Origin: Plasmodium malariae | Lineage: Eukaryota; Apicomplexa; Aconoidasida; Haemosporida; Plasmodiidae | Direction of reading: 5' to 3' | DNA length: 64,000 bases | Assembly (NCBI RefSeq): GCF_900090045.1 | Contig: NC_041785.1 | Coordinates: forward strand, 2,209,001 to 2,273,000 | Notes under the pieces: model-generated | What the model saw: the letters and a program-made list of their open reading frames with translations, nothing else | Told to the model about the DNA's origin: nothing | The model's database searches: none | In this document: positions 54,538 through 64,000 of the stretch, piece after piece | Numbering within the stretch: position 1 is the stretch's first letter | Layout: the number at the start of each line of letters is the position of its first letter | Made by a program: the position numbers and the translations under genes

Positions 54538-57500
54538 ATGAATACTGTGTATAATTACAGTGAATGCTCGTTTTCAAATGTAGAGGACACAAAAACAAAT
54601 GCAAATGCAAGCACAATTACAAATACATACACAAAAACAAATACAAACATAAGCTCTAATACAAGCACTAACACAAATATAGGCAATAATACAAATACTA
54701 CTATAAACACAAATCCAAATAACTACAGCGCTGTTAGTTCCTCTTCAGGTTATGATAACTATTTTGAAGGCATCGAAAAACGAACTGATTCTATAAACAT
54801 CACCAATGAGAGTTATATGTACTGGTCAAGTCTGAACAGCGCGGAAAATAATCCTGTACAGAACAGTACTGCACAGAGTAGTACTGCACAGAGTAGTACT
54901 GCACAGAGTAGTACTGCACAGAGCAATACTGTACAGAGCAATACTGTACAGAGTAAGGCAAAAGGAAATTATGAAGATATCAATAATCATAAAGTGAACA
55001 TAATGTTGAACTATAACAATAATAATATTAGAAACAATAAAGAGTTAGCAATAAATGTAAAAGACAGTATCGCACCGAATGACTCGCATCATATTAGTAG
55101 CGGTAACAGTAATGGTAATGCTAATGGCTGTGGCAATGATTGTGATAGTTCCGATGCGCCGAACTGCCTACAGCTGTACAACAACATAGATATGAGCTTT
55201 ATTTATAACAAGTACGATAAGAATGGTCTGATATACTGCAAAAGGATTAAGTTCCACTTGAAGGATGAACGAAATAATGACTATGTGGTTGATTATTTAA
55301 TTGTAAAACTAAACACACTAAAAACTGGGTCAGGAAAACAATACATGCGTTTAGAATTATCTGATGATAAGAATGAATCATTTTTTTATTATTTAGATTT
55401 ATTTGAAGAAAATTATGAAAAGATAAAAAAAGAGCAAAAGTTAGTTATCAATTTTAATTTATTCCCCTTTAAGTTTATTGACTTGTTGGAGGAATGTGTA
55501 CTTGAGAGTGAGCAATATGAAGATGTAGATGATCAGAGATTAAATGCGGTGTTGGTATTGGAAAGTAAGTCTACTCCAGAAACTAATAACTACGGTACAA
55601 ATAACGATTCAGATAAGTTTTATCCCAGCTACGGGAATAGTGGTAGTAACTATAGAACAGATAGGCAAGCCAAACAAGATTGGCAAACGAGACAGGACGA
55701 GAAGCGGAATGGGCATCCCGAAAATGCAACCCTTAACCTAGTAGAAATAAATCAGTTTAAGGAACTTACTCATCTTTCTTTAATATTAAAAAGAGCGGAC
55801 GACGAGAATGTGATAAAGTATTTGTGCAATAACATGAAATATATAAAAGAATACAATGACGAAGTAATAAAAAAGCTAAATGATGAAATAATTAATAACA
55901 GTAATAATAATAAACAAATAAAAGCACTTGAAAATACTATAGGAAATATGAAAGACAAAATGAAGGCTCTAAAATGCGATTTTAGTAATACGTTAAATAA
56001 TGATATAAACAATTTAAAAGAAGAACATCAGAAAGTTATAGAACGAAAGGAAGAGAAATTTAATTTAGAATATGAAGAATTAAAGAAAGATTTAGAAAAT
56101 TTTAAAAATAAATATAATGAATTAAATACGCTAAAAGAAGAGCATGAAAAACATATATCCACCTTAAATAGTAAAATGAAATTGGTAAAAAATGAATTAG
56201 ATGAAAAAAACATAAATTTTTTTAAACTAATAAAGGAAAAAGAAAATTTAGAAAATGAAAAAAAGGAGTTAGAAAATTTTAAAACTACATTTACTATAGA
56301 ATACAATAATTTAAAAAGTAAATATGAAAAAGAATGTGAAAGTAATATTTCTCAAAATTCTAGTTATGAAAGCATAAAAATGAGTAATACTACACTTGAA
56401 ACGGAATTAAAAAAATATAAAGATAGAAATAGTAAATTGGAAAAAGAAATTAATATTGCTATTGATGAAATAAACAAAGGTAATGATATTATTACCAAGT
56501 TACAAACTCAACTCAAAAAAATGAAAGACAAACTAAAAACAAAAACTATCGAACATGTCAACATTGAAAAGGTCAGTTCACAAAATGTAAATGAAATAAC
56601 CAAACTGCAAAAAGAACTCAATAGTTTGCAAACAAAACTCAGTGAAAAGAATTCAGCCGAGCAAGTTCTCAGAAGAGAAATTGACAATTTGCAGCGAAGG
56701 AATGAGGAAATCGTCAAGGAGCTCAACATATCCCGAGAGGGTTAGTGCCTACAGGGGAAGAAAAAAAATAAGAAGCAAAAAAAATTAGAAACAAAAAATT
56801 GCCTCCCTTCTACTGCTTAAATCGGTTGTTCTAGGGGCACTCTTAGCATGCACTTCACGTGTATCTACATGTGTGCATTTGTATGTATATACGTACTCCT
56901 CATCGTGTACATGTATATGTATATGCACATATACACATACTAATATCTATACCCATTCCTGTACACAAAAACATATGCGTGTGCAAATTTCCCGCTGCAG
57001 TCAACCTGAGGCTTAACAAAGAAATTACAAACAACAACTTGGATGTATATACTGCTAAAATGAATAACATGGGAGGACCCCCCAATGTTTTACCAGGTAA
57101 AATAAGCTCAACTGAAGCATCTTCGCAATTAAATATTGTGAGATAATGCAAAGGTCTTTGGCTCATTTATGCGCACATTTGTATTCCGTTTTGCTTTATA
57201 TATGTACCCATTTCCATTTCCTTTTGCTCCATTTTGTTTTTACCCTTTCTGCTGTGCTTCCACTTAAGGAACGAATTTTCGCGTTGACACGAACTTACTC
57301 GATACAGATCTCTTTACCAAATTAAAAGCAAATTTGAAAAACTCTTCTCCTCCGAATTGTATGCCTGCATATGCAATGGACAAGTAAGGAAACAAAAACA
57401 TGTTTTTGTAAATTATGCACGAAAAAAAAAAAAAAAAAAGAACATCCTCCAATTCATCTCATATATTTTTTCAAATTGCATATTCTTCCCCTCTTCGTTT

Positions 57501-57745
57501 TACTCCTTAGCAATATGAACAATTTAAATCTAATAAATGGAAAAATAGACACACTTGGTAAATAAGAAGCGAAACAATGATAATTATAAAAATAGAATTT
57601 TTCCTGGATTATATGAGCATTAATTGCGTAATGTTCATGCAGTCTTATCCCAATATTTAAAATATTTTTTTTCGTTTTTTCCATTTTGACAGATATCAGT
57701 GATCGGTACAACAAGCCCGTGAAATTTATCCCCCCTGGGATTTAG
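54538..57745 (+). CDS. SAS6: SAS-6 centriole/basal body cartwheel protein, five exons
   Basis: Builds the nine-fold cartwheel of basal bodies; in Plasmodium this matters for male gamete flagella. Exons: 54538-56740, 57001-57096, 57269-57383, 57511-57557 and 57693-57745, all joining in phase to 837 residues. The head domain runs from about residue 235 (KFHLKDERNNDYVVDYLIVK) through LFPFKFIDLLEECV near 310 to the PISA motif NQFKELTHLSLILKRADDE near 402. An Asn/Gly/Lys linker is inserted at about 345-395. A long coiled coil covers about 430-735. The last exon ends in KPVKFIPPGI, a C-terminal motif I associate with SAS-6. The first 230 residues are Asn/Thr/Ser low complexity with a (QSSTA) repeat; an internal Met near 218 (MSFIYNKYD) is a possible alternative start. 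Identity is strong. Confidence 0.93.
54850..54955 (+). repeat. 15-bp coding repeat (QSSTA/QSNTV)
   Basis: Seven copies of cagagtagtactgca and variants, encoding QNSTA, QSSTA and QSNTV pentapeptides in the N-terminal extension of SAS-6. Confidence 0.9.
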
Positions 57746-57756
57746 TATTTGACCAC

Positions 57757-57790
<34 letters not shown>

Positions 57791-58623
57791 CCTCTTCTTT
57801 TTTAATATTTCGCGTTTTATATTGACCTTTTAATTTAATTAAATTATTCATTCATTTGTGCCAGTTGATATTTCGTAATGGTCAAGCTGTCCCATTTTTC
57901 GTAATTTCATTATGTTTATCTTTGCCTCTCATTGCTTCGCCTTTGCGATGCTTTTGTGTTTCCCATGCTTCTTCTTTGTTTCCTATTTAAGCTTATTTGC
58001 ATATGCCCTTAATTTATATTTGCGCAGTTAGCATGTACACCAATAGGGGAAAACTTTAAAACTATATATTTATTTATCCATTTATCAACCTACCTATTTA
58101 TCCGTGTATATATTTATCCATATGTCCATTTCTTCTTTTATTTTATATTATATATATTTTTTTTTTTTTTCTGCTGTTTCTTTTTAAGTATGTATAAGAG
58201 CAACTTCCGTTCATTGTTACCTCGTAAGTAAATGTTTGGTAAAAAGGCCTGCAAGCATGCACACGTGTAGGTACGCTTGTACGTAATACTTTTTTGATTG
58301 CTTTGCATGCAAAATATGAAACCATAGTGATTTAACGTTTCTGGAAGAGGGGAAAAAAAAGGGAATAATAGAAGCGCTGTTAGAAATATACACTTTACGA
58401 AAGCGTAGTTTGATAGACAAAACGAACAGTGCTGTAAAGGTTTGAGATGGGAGTTGCTTGTTTATATATTAAGCGTAGTACTATGCGCGGTATGCTCAGT
58501 AGAAAAAAAGAATTACCACAGATGCTAATTTTTTTTCGTCTATCTACTAGGGGAGCATAATAATGTAGGTGTGGATTGTGCAATTTATTCTGGGTAATCA
58601 TTAATACTAGGTCGTGGTTTCTA
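57746..58623. other. Convergent intergenic region
   Basis: Between the SAS-6 and COQ2 stops. Contains a T tract at 57760-57790 and otherwise mixed sequence of about average composition for spacer. I see no gene, though 58190-58600 is less AT-rich than most spacers. Confidence 0.6.
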
Positions 58624-60348
58624 CTATGCCTCTACTCCTACTTGGATGCCATCCCCTTCCCTATGGAGTTCCTTCTTGTGCAGTTCGCACATTTTTGCAA
58701 ATAAAGCTGAGAGTGCGATTAGAAGTAAGAAGTATTTGCTCTTTTTAAAAAAATTCATACATTCCTGTTTGTCATCTATGGAAATATTACTAATACTGTA
58801 ATATAAATAGAGGACGTTACATGTAGATAGAATATAGTAAGAGTAGTGTATATTGAAGAGGTAAGCAGAGAGATAAAATAAGTAAGTCATATGTAAAGCC
58901 AACAATTTTGAATTTTTTAAAGTATTCTTATTCCATTTTATAGCTAACGATCTTAAATTTAATTTTATGTCATCTTGTTTATCTTGATATGCATATATTG
59001 TATCATATATAATAGTTAAGTAACATAAGGGTAAAAAACTTAAAGTAAGTGGAAGTATATTTTCAACTAAATTTATATTAATACTTGAGGATATGAAGAA
59101 GCCAAGATTAAATGTAAAAGATAGATATACCTGAGCATAATATGTAATTCTCTTTAATAATGGATATGTGATAATAAAAATGGTTGATATTAAACCTGTA
59201 CATACTGTTTGGTAATCAAATTGAAATAATGTTAAAAGAGATATACATCCATGTATACACATATATGTTATAGCTGTCCGAATACTCATAGTTTCATTTG
59301 CTAACGGTCTATTTTTTGTTCTTTCGACGTGCTTATCAAATTTCCTATCAAACAAATCATTTATAATACAACCTACTATTCTACTATTAATACTCCCAAT
59401 TAGAAAAAGAGCAATGTTATTCCCTATTTCTTTTATTGCTTCCCATCTCAGTTCATAATTATTATTAATATGTATAATTAAATTGTTCATGTCGTATGTT
59501 AAAATGTATCCGTATAGTGCTGAATAAAACAGTAAATAAAACCCTGTGGGGATATTCATTCTTGACAGTATTATATAATTTTTTAAATTTGTTTTAATCA
59601 TATCGGTAAAATTGTAGTTAGACCATATGTGTTTGTTCTTCCTTCTATTACTGTTCTCTCCATGCACAGAGGAATAACAACTCCTTATGATCTTATTTGT
59701 ATTATGCTTTTCTAAAACGAGAGGAAGATGTTTTAATTCTAAATTCCTCCCTATGAGGACAAACATATTATGATACATACTAGGCTTCATCGTCCTCATC
59801 GATTTACCCAATTTTAACATGTCCACATTTTTTCCTTTACTAAAGAGATAAAACGTTTGGTAGCTAAGATAATTTTCTCTTCCCCCCTTTGATGCTACCT
59901 CCGTCGGGAAGAGGCCATTCTTTTCCTTCTCTGGATAGCGACCATACTTTTTATTCTCTGCATATCGGCCATACTCTTTATTCTCTGAATAGCGGCCATA
60001 TTTTTTATTCTCTGGATAGCGACCATATTCTTTATTCTCTGCATATTGGCCATACTCTTTATTCTCTGAATAGCGGCCATATTCTTTATTCTCTGGATAG
60101 CGACCATATTCTTTATTCTCTGCATATTGGCCATACTCTTTATTCTCTGCATATCGGCCATATTCTTTATTCTCTGCATATCGGCCATACTCTTTATTCT
60201 CTGCATATCGGCCATACTCCTTATTCTCTACATAACGACCATATTTTTTATTCTCTACATAATGACCATACCCTTTCTCCTCTACATAGAGAACATTCCC
60301 TTTCTTAACTAAACTTTTAAAATTCCTAATACACTGCCGCTTATTCAT
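58624..60348 (-). CDS. COQ2: 4-hydroxybenzoate polyprenyltransferase (COQ2) with N-terminal repeat array
   Basis: UbiA-family membrane enzyme of the mitochondrial inner membrane that attaches the polyprenyl chain to 4-hydroxybenzoate in ubiquinone synthesis. One exon, 574 residues from ATG 60348. The catalytic domain starts near residue 262 (MNIPTGFYLLFYSAL). The first Asp-rich motif is NDLFDRKFD near 330, followed by KNRPLA; the second is YDTIYAYQDKQDD near 447. Both match COQ2. Eight or so hydrophobic segments follow the UbiA pattern. Unusual is a tandem array of about 13 copies of a 9-residue unit (ENKEYGRYA type, 27 bp) at about residues 30-140, between the basic N-terminus (MNKRQCIRNFKSLVKKGN) and the enzyme. 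The extreme N-terminus resembles a mitochondrial presequence. The array is hydrophilic and may be removed with, or follow, the presequence. Confidence 0.93.
   Translation of the reverse strand: MNKRQCIRNFKSLVKKGNVLYVEEKGYGHYVENKKYGRYVENKEYGRYAENKEYGRYAENKEYGRYAENKEYGQYAENKEYGRYPENKEYGRYSENKEYGQYAENKEYGRYPENKKYGRYSENKEYGRYAENKKYGRYPEKEKNGLFPTEVASKGGRENYLSYQTFYLFSKGKNVDMLKLGKSMRTMKPSMYHNMFVLIGRNLELKHLPLVLEKHNTNKIIRSCYSSVHGENSNRRKNKHIWSNYNFTDMIKTNLKNYIILSRMNIPTGFYLLFYSALYGYILTYDMNNLIIHINNNYELRWEAIKEIGNNIALFLIGSINSRIVGCIINDLFDRKFDKHVERTKNRPLANETMSIRTAITYMCIHGCISLLTLFQFDYQTVCTGLISTIFIITYPLLKRITYYAQVYLSFTFNLGFFISSSININLVENILPLTLSFLPLCYLTIIYDTIYAYQDKQDDIKLNLRSLAIKWNKNTLKNSKLLALHMTYLFYLSAYLFNIHYSYYILSTCNVLYLYYSISNISIDDKQECMNFFKKSKYFLLLIALSALFAKMCELHKKELHREGDGIQVGVEA
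59930..60290 (-). repeat. 27-bp coding repeat in COQ2 N-terminus
   Basis: About 13 copies of a 27-bp unit encoding (Y/H)(A/V/P/S)ENK(E/K)YGR or GQ variants. Variants come in alternating blocks (AENKEYGQY, PENKEYGRY, SENKEYGRY repeated in the same order), suggesting duplication of multi-unit blocks. Confidence 0.92.
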
Positions 60349-61535
60349 TAATACGTTTGTCTTTGTTGATAATAAAGTAAGATAAAACGTAAATGGTGGT
60401 AATGCGCGCTTGTGCTTGTCAGGGGTGTGTATGGAGGGTGCAAAAATGAGGGCACGTTTTCGTTACTGTGAAGGGGTATACGTATTTAAGTATGTATGTA
60501 TGTATGTATGTATGTATATGTACTCACATACCTCCCGACAAACAATTACCCGTTTGTACTAAATAAACACATATCAGAAAATCGCAAAAAACAAAAAATA
60601 AATAAATAAAATAAAAGTCAGAAATATTACAAAGGAGACGATATGAAACAATAATCTTTTCCAACTTTTAAAAAAAAAAAAAAAAAAAAGATACAGGACA
60701 GGCTTTTCTTACATCATTTTGAATTTGCGCTTCTTTAATTTGTTAATCTTCCTTTTGCTTTTGCTTTTGCTTATGTTTTTGCTTTTATTTTTTTTTATTT
60801 TTTTTTTTTTAATTTTTCTCAAAAGCATCAACCATTAGCTCGTCTGCTTGTTCATTTGCATCCTTTTGCTTTTATATTGCATTACTATTTTTAATACTTT
60901 TTATTTGTTTCATTTTTTTCATTTTTTTCATTTTTTTCATTTTTTTCGTTTTTTCATTTTTTTAATTTTTTCATTTTTGAATTCTCTTTGACTACCTGTG
61001 TACCGCTTTTATATTCCCCTTATGACAATTTTGCAAACATATTTTTTTTTCTCCTTTTTAACTCTGTAATTAATGTACTTTTATTTTACATAATTTTCAG
61101 CTAAGGGAATAATTTTATGTTTACCTTTGCTCACTCCCTTTGCTTTGCTTTGTTCTTACAGCTTATAGCCTTTTCCTTATGCGCTTCTTACATACATTTA
61201 CCTTTTTTTCTAAGGCTTTTTTTTTTTTTTTTTTTTTTTTCCCTTTTTTCCCCACCCTGTGTGAATATTAAAAAAGAGCTTAATTTCATTTTGCACACGG
61301 TGCAGTGCTGGCAGCTCCTTTTTCAGTAGTACCATTGAAATAGCAGAATTGGTCATTTCGTATTGTATATAAACACATGCGTAAACGGACATACGTACAT
61401 GCATATGCATATATACGTATGTATGAGTATATGTATATACGTGTGTGTATGTGGGTGTGGGCGCTCTTGGGCCAGTTCTCACTTATGTAGTACTCTCTCC
61501 TTAAGAACAAACTTGATCAATTTATCGTGCCTCTT
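60349..61535. other. Divergent intergenic region between COQ2 and SPX-EXS gene
   Basis: Probably holds both promoters. Contains tatg repeats (60490-60520), A tracts (60670-60688), a cattttttt array (60908-60970) and TATACGTATG-type sequence near 61400. No supported gene. Confidence 0.6.
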
Positions 61536-62778
61536 ATGAAGTTTGCCGAAAAGTTAAAACACCTAAAAGTAAAATCGTGGGAGGACAAGTATATAGATTA
61601 TAAATTTTTAAAAAAAATAATAAAAAGAAAATGTAATACGGAAATAAGTAGTTTATATGAAAAGATTGATAAAAATAATGAACAGATTCTTGAAGTCTGT
61701 AATTTGGTGAGTCCAGATGATATATATGAAAACCCAAAAGAGAAAAAGAAAAAAAATGATACAGAATGTGTGGATATAGATTACACTTATTTATTCTTTT
61801 ATGTTTTAGAAAATTATATAGCTATGGTTAAAGAACATTATGAACAACAATTCAATTATTTAAATGATAAAATAAATGAAATAAGGTATTTTTTAGAAAG
61901 TGATAAAGTAAATCTTAAAGACATGGAAATGTTAAAAACGAAATGTTTGAACATTTATAATCTTTTCGATATATTAAATAATTATCTGAATATTAATGTT
62001 TTATCTGTGTATAAAATTTTGAAGAAAAAAAATAAGAAGGAAAAATTGTCCACCTCCTTGGACCTCTACCAGAAGTATTGTAACACCTTGCACCAAATTA
62101 GCCGCGAGGAGCACTTCAACGTACGCCTTTACATGTGCATGCACACGGGCATATGTATATGTGTGTGGATATATGTATGAATTTATATGCGCGTCTATAT
62201 GTACATGTATGTGGGTATGCGCTAACAGTTTATTTCCGATCAATGCATCGGGAATACTTGTTTCGTTATTTAGGAGATCATCTCACCAGCTTGCTCCTAT
62301 TTATGTGTTTTGTTTTTTTGTCCTTTTTTTCAATATATGCTTTTTCCCCTTTTACTATTTTTCCCTTTTTTATTGCACCAACATCCCTTCATACACACAA
62401 ATCTTTACAGGAAAAGATCAAGTCGACATATCTGTCTATACAGAAGAAGAGGGGGAATAACTGTGAAAAACTGGATTTTATAAACTTCAAAATATATATA
62501 AAAAATAAGATAGAAAATATTGGACAGTATAGAGGAATCCTTTATATATTGTGTGGAATATTAATAACGCTTATTATAAACACAATTATTTTACTTTATA
62601 TTAATATAAACAACATTAACATTAATGTTATCCTATCAATACTGCCCATATATAGATTACTCTACATCTTGAACTTTTTCTTTTTGTTCATATTCGCGTC
62701 CTTCCTTTTCATGCAGTTATATGGAGTCAATTTTACGTAAGCCGAAAAGACAGCATTTAAAGAGAGAGGGGGGGGCCA

Positions 62779-62817
<39 letters not shown>

Positions 62818-62967
62818 ATAGATACACAGACAGATATAAAGGGAAATGAGAAACAGCCCACAAGTGGGCATCCTATGCATATGCATACACATTTTCATAT
62901 GCCATATACATGTAGTTATGCATACGTGTGTACCCGTGTGTACCCGTGTGTAACCCTCTCCCTAGCT

Positions 62968-63008
<41 letters not shown>

Positions 63009-63950
63009 AATACCTCGTTCCCCCTCCTGCTCAGGTATATATTGGACCTAAACAAAATAATTGTTGACGAATACTATTACTTGATAAACTACGTTATATT
63101 CGTCCTTTTCCTGACGACCTTGTCCTTTTTAGTATTTTTATTAGATGTACTATTTAAGCTCAACATATTTTCAAACATCATTTTCCACGTAATTATTCTT
63201 CTAATTCTCTTGTTATGTACTACGATCTTTCCTTTTAATTTCTACAAATATAAAGAGAATAATTTTGTGTTTTCATCCCTTGTGCGAGTCCTTATGAGCG
63301 GGTATGAAGAGAATGAAAAATCGAAAGGAGGTGTTGAGGTAGTTCATCGGATGGTGCTTTCATTGGGGAAGCAGCGACACGACTGGGCAAAACGTTTTAC
63401 ACTATATCATAACATTGTAGCTTGACGTTATATCTTAACATTATGTGCTTTATTTTATTTTACTCTATTTTATTTTGCTCTATTTTATTTTACTCTATTT
63501 TATTTTGCTCTATTTTATTTTACTCTATTTTATTTTGCTCTATTTATTTTATTTTGTCTGCTCTATTTTATTTTGCTCTATTTTATTTTGCTCTATTTTA
63601 TTTTGCTCTTTATTTTGCTCTATTTTATTTTGCTCTATTTTATTTTGCTCTATTTTATTTTGCTCTATTTTATTTTGCTCTATTTTATTTTGCTCTATTT
63701 TATTTTGCTCTATTTTATTTTGCTCCACTTTATTTTGCTCTATTTTATTTTGCTCCACTTTATTTTGCTCTATTTTATTTTGCTCCATTTTCTTTCATTT
63801 TTATTTTTATTTATTATTCTTATTTTTCTTTCTCCACTAAAGCGTCTTTTTAGTCAATAACGTAAATTTGTTGGATAATATTATTGGTGATATACTAACG
63901 AGTTTGTCAAAAACCTTTTCCGATGTTCAGTATTTTATTTGTTTTTTCCT
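61536..63950 (+). CDS. SPX-EXS (XPR1/SYG1-like) phosphate exporter, 5' four exons; continues beyond window
   Basis: Family members export phosphate, with the SPX domain sensing inositol pyrophosphates. Exons seen: 61536-62120, 62411-62736, 63035-63301 and 63843-63950, all in phase. The protein starts MKFAEKLKHLKVKSWEDKYI with DYKFLKKII, a clear SPX start. YLNINVLSVYKILKKKNKK near residue 153-167 matches the lysine-rich SPX helix. Exon 2 carries two hydrophobic spans and LYGVNF; exon 3 continues YILDLNK, matching the G-x-N-x-x-(Y)IFELD region of EXS proteins, and two more spans, ending FVFSSLVRVLMSG. Exon 4 (VFLVNNVNLLDNIIGDILTS, then QYFICFF) matches the EXS segment before the conserved D-Q-L-x-S. 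The ATG 61536 is chosen over an upstream non-ATG in-frame codon. The 3' part is outside the window. The SPX part lacks the usual long linker, so the protein appears compact. Confidence 0.88.
63430..63795. repeat. 15-bp minisatellite in intron 3 of the SPX-EXS gene
   Basis: About 23 copies of ttttgctctatttta with tact/tgct/tgctcc variants and a few shortened copies. Lies between donor 63302 and acceptor 63842. All three + frames and one minus frame are open over the repeat, giving false LFYFALFYF and EQNKI peptides. Confidence 0.9.
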
Positions 63951-64000
63951 GTAGGTGCAAAATGAAGAAATAAAAAAAAAAAAAATTGTTTCAAGTTTTA
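63951..64000 (+). other. Start of an intron of the SPX-EXS gene
   Basis: After CTT-less phase-2 exon end (TTC CT) comes GTAGGT, a plausible donor; reading on in frame would give an immediate TAG. EXS proteins extend much further, so more exons are expected to the right. Confidence 0.5.

Noticed and set aside
63445..63860. LFYFALFYF-rich + frames and an EQNKIEQNK minus frame
   Set aside because: Products of the 15-bp intronic repeat of the SPX-EXS gene.
1..64000. CRISPR arrays, bacterial operons, tRNA or rRNA genes, transposons, centromere
   Set aside because: Regular repeats here are contiguous tandem arrays without spacers, the genes are eukaryotic and spliced, no cloverleaf or rRNA sequence was recognised by eye, and no 2-kb block reaches the near-total AT content of a Plasmodium centromere.

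Overview
The window is nuclear DNA from a malaria parasite (genus Plasmodium), read here as an AT-rich non-falciparum species; P. malariae or P. ovale would fit, but I cannot name the species. Three things point to this: very AT-rich spacers full of A/T homopolymers and TA or ATAC microsatellites, short GT-AG introns, and proteins carrying long Asn/Lys/Asp/Glu low-complexity inserts around conserved eukaryotic domains. From memory, unchecked, the order CCT zeta, proteasome alpha-2, SAM50, COQ2 matches part of P. falciparum chromosome 6.

Layout, left to right. 1-15 kb: CCT zeta (-), an acidic 14-residue-repeat protein (-), an unassigned spliced minus-strand locus around 9.5-10.6 kb, proteasome alpha-2 (+), a small one-TM putative mitochondrial protein (+), and a clear first exon of a small unassigned gene (-). 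15-32 kb: SAM50 (-), a 1245-residue helical-repeat protein that may belong to the mitochondrial HPR/RAP group (-), a four-exon 156-residue gene (+), a large protein with a predicted signal sequence whose frame breaks inside a 21-bp tandem repeat (-), and a twelve-exon DPH7 (+). 32-49 kb: an 884-residue unknown with a hydrophobic N-terminus (-), an Obg-family GTPase (+), and a 3248-residue protein with a LOTUS/OST-HTH-like domain (-). 49-64 kb: a 5.9 kb divergent spacer, a five-exon SAS-6 (+), the ubiquinone enzyme COQ2 with a 9-residue repeat array in its N-terminus (-), and the first four exons of an SPX-EXS (XPR1-like) phosphate exporter (+) that runs off the right edge.

Functional themes. 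Several products are probably mitochondrial (SAM50, COQ2, the HPR/RAP-like protein, the 98-residue membrane protein, possibly Obg). CCT zeta and proteasome alpha-2 are cytosolic proteostasis genes. SAS-6 (basal bodies) and the LOTUS protein (RNA regulation) are head to head, which may suit shared expression in sexual stages. Tandem repeats with 9-42 bp units occur in exons, introns and spacers throughout. No tRNA, rRNA, transposon, CRISPR array or centromere-like block was recognised. Exon boundaries were placed by hand from GT/AG sites, reading phase and homology to remembered families; they have not been checked against transcripts.
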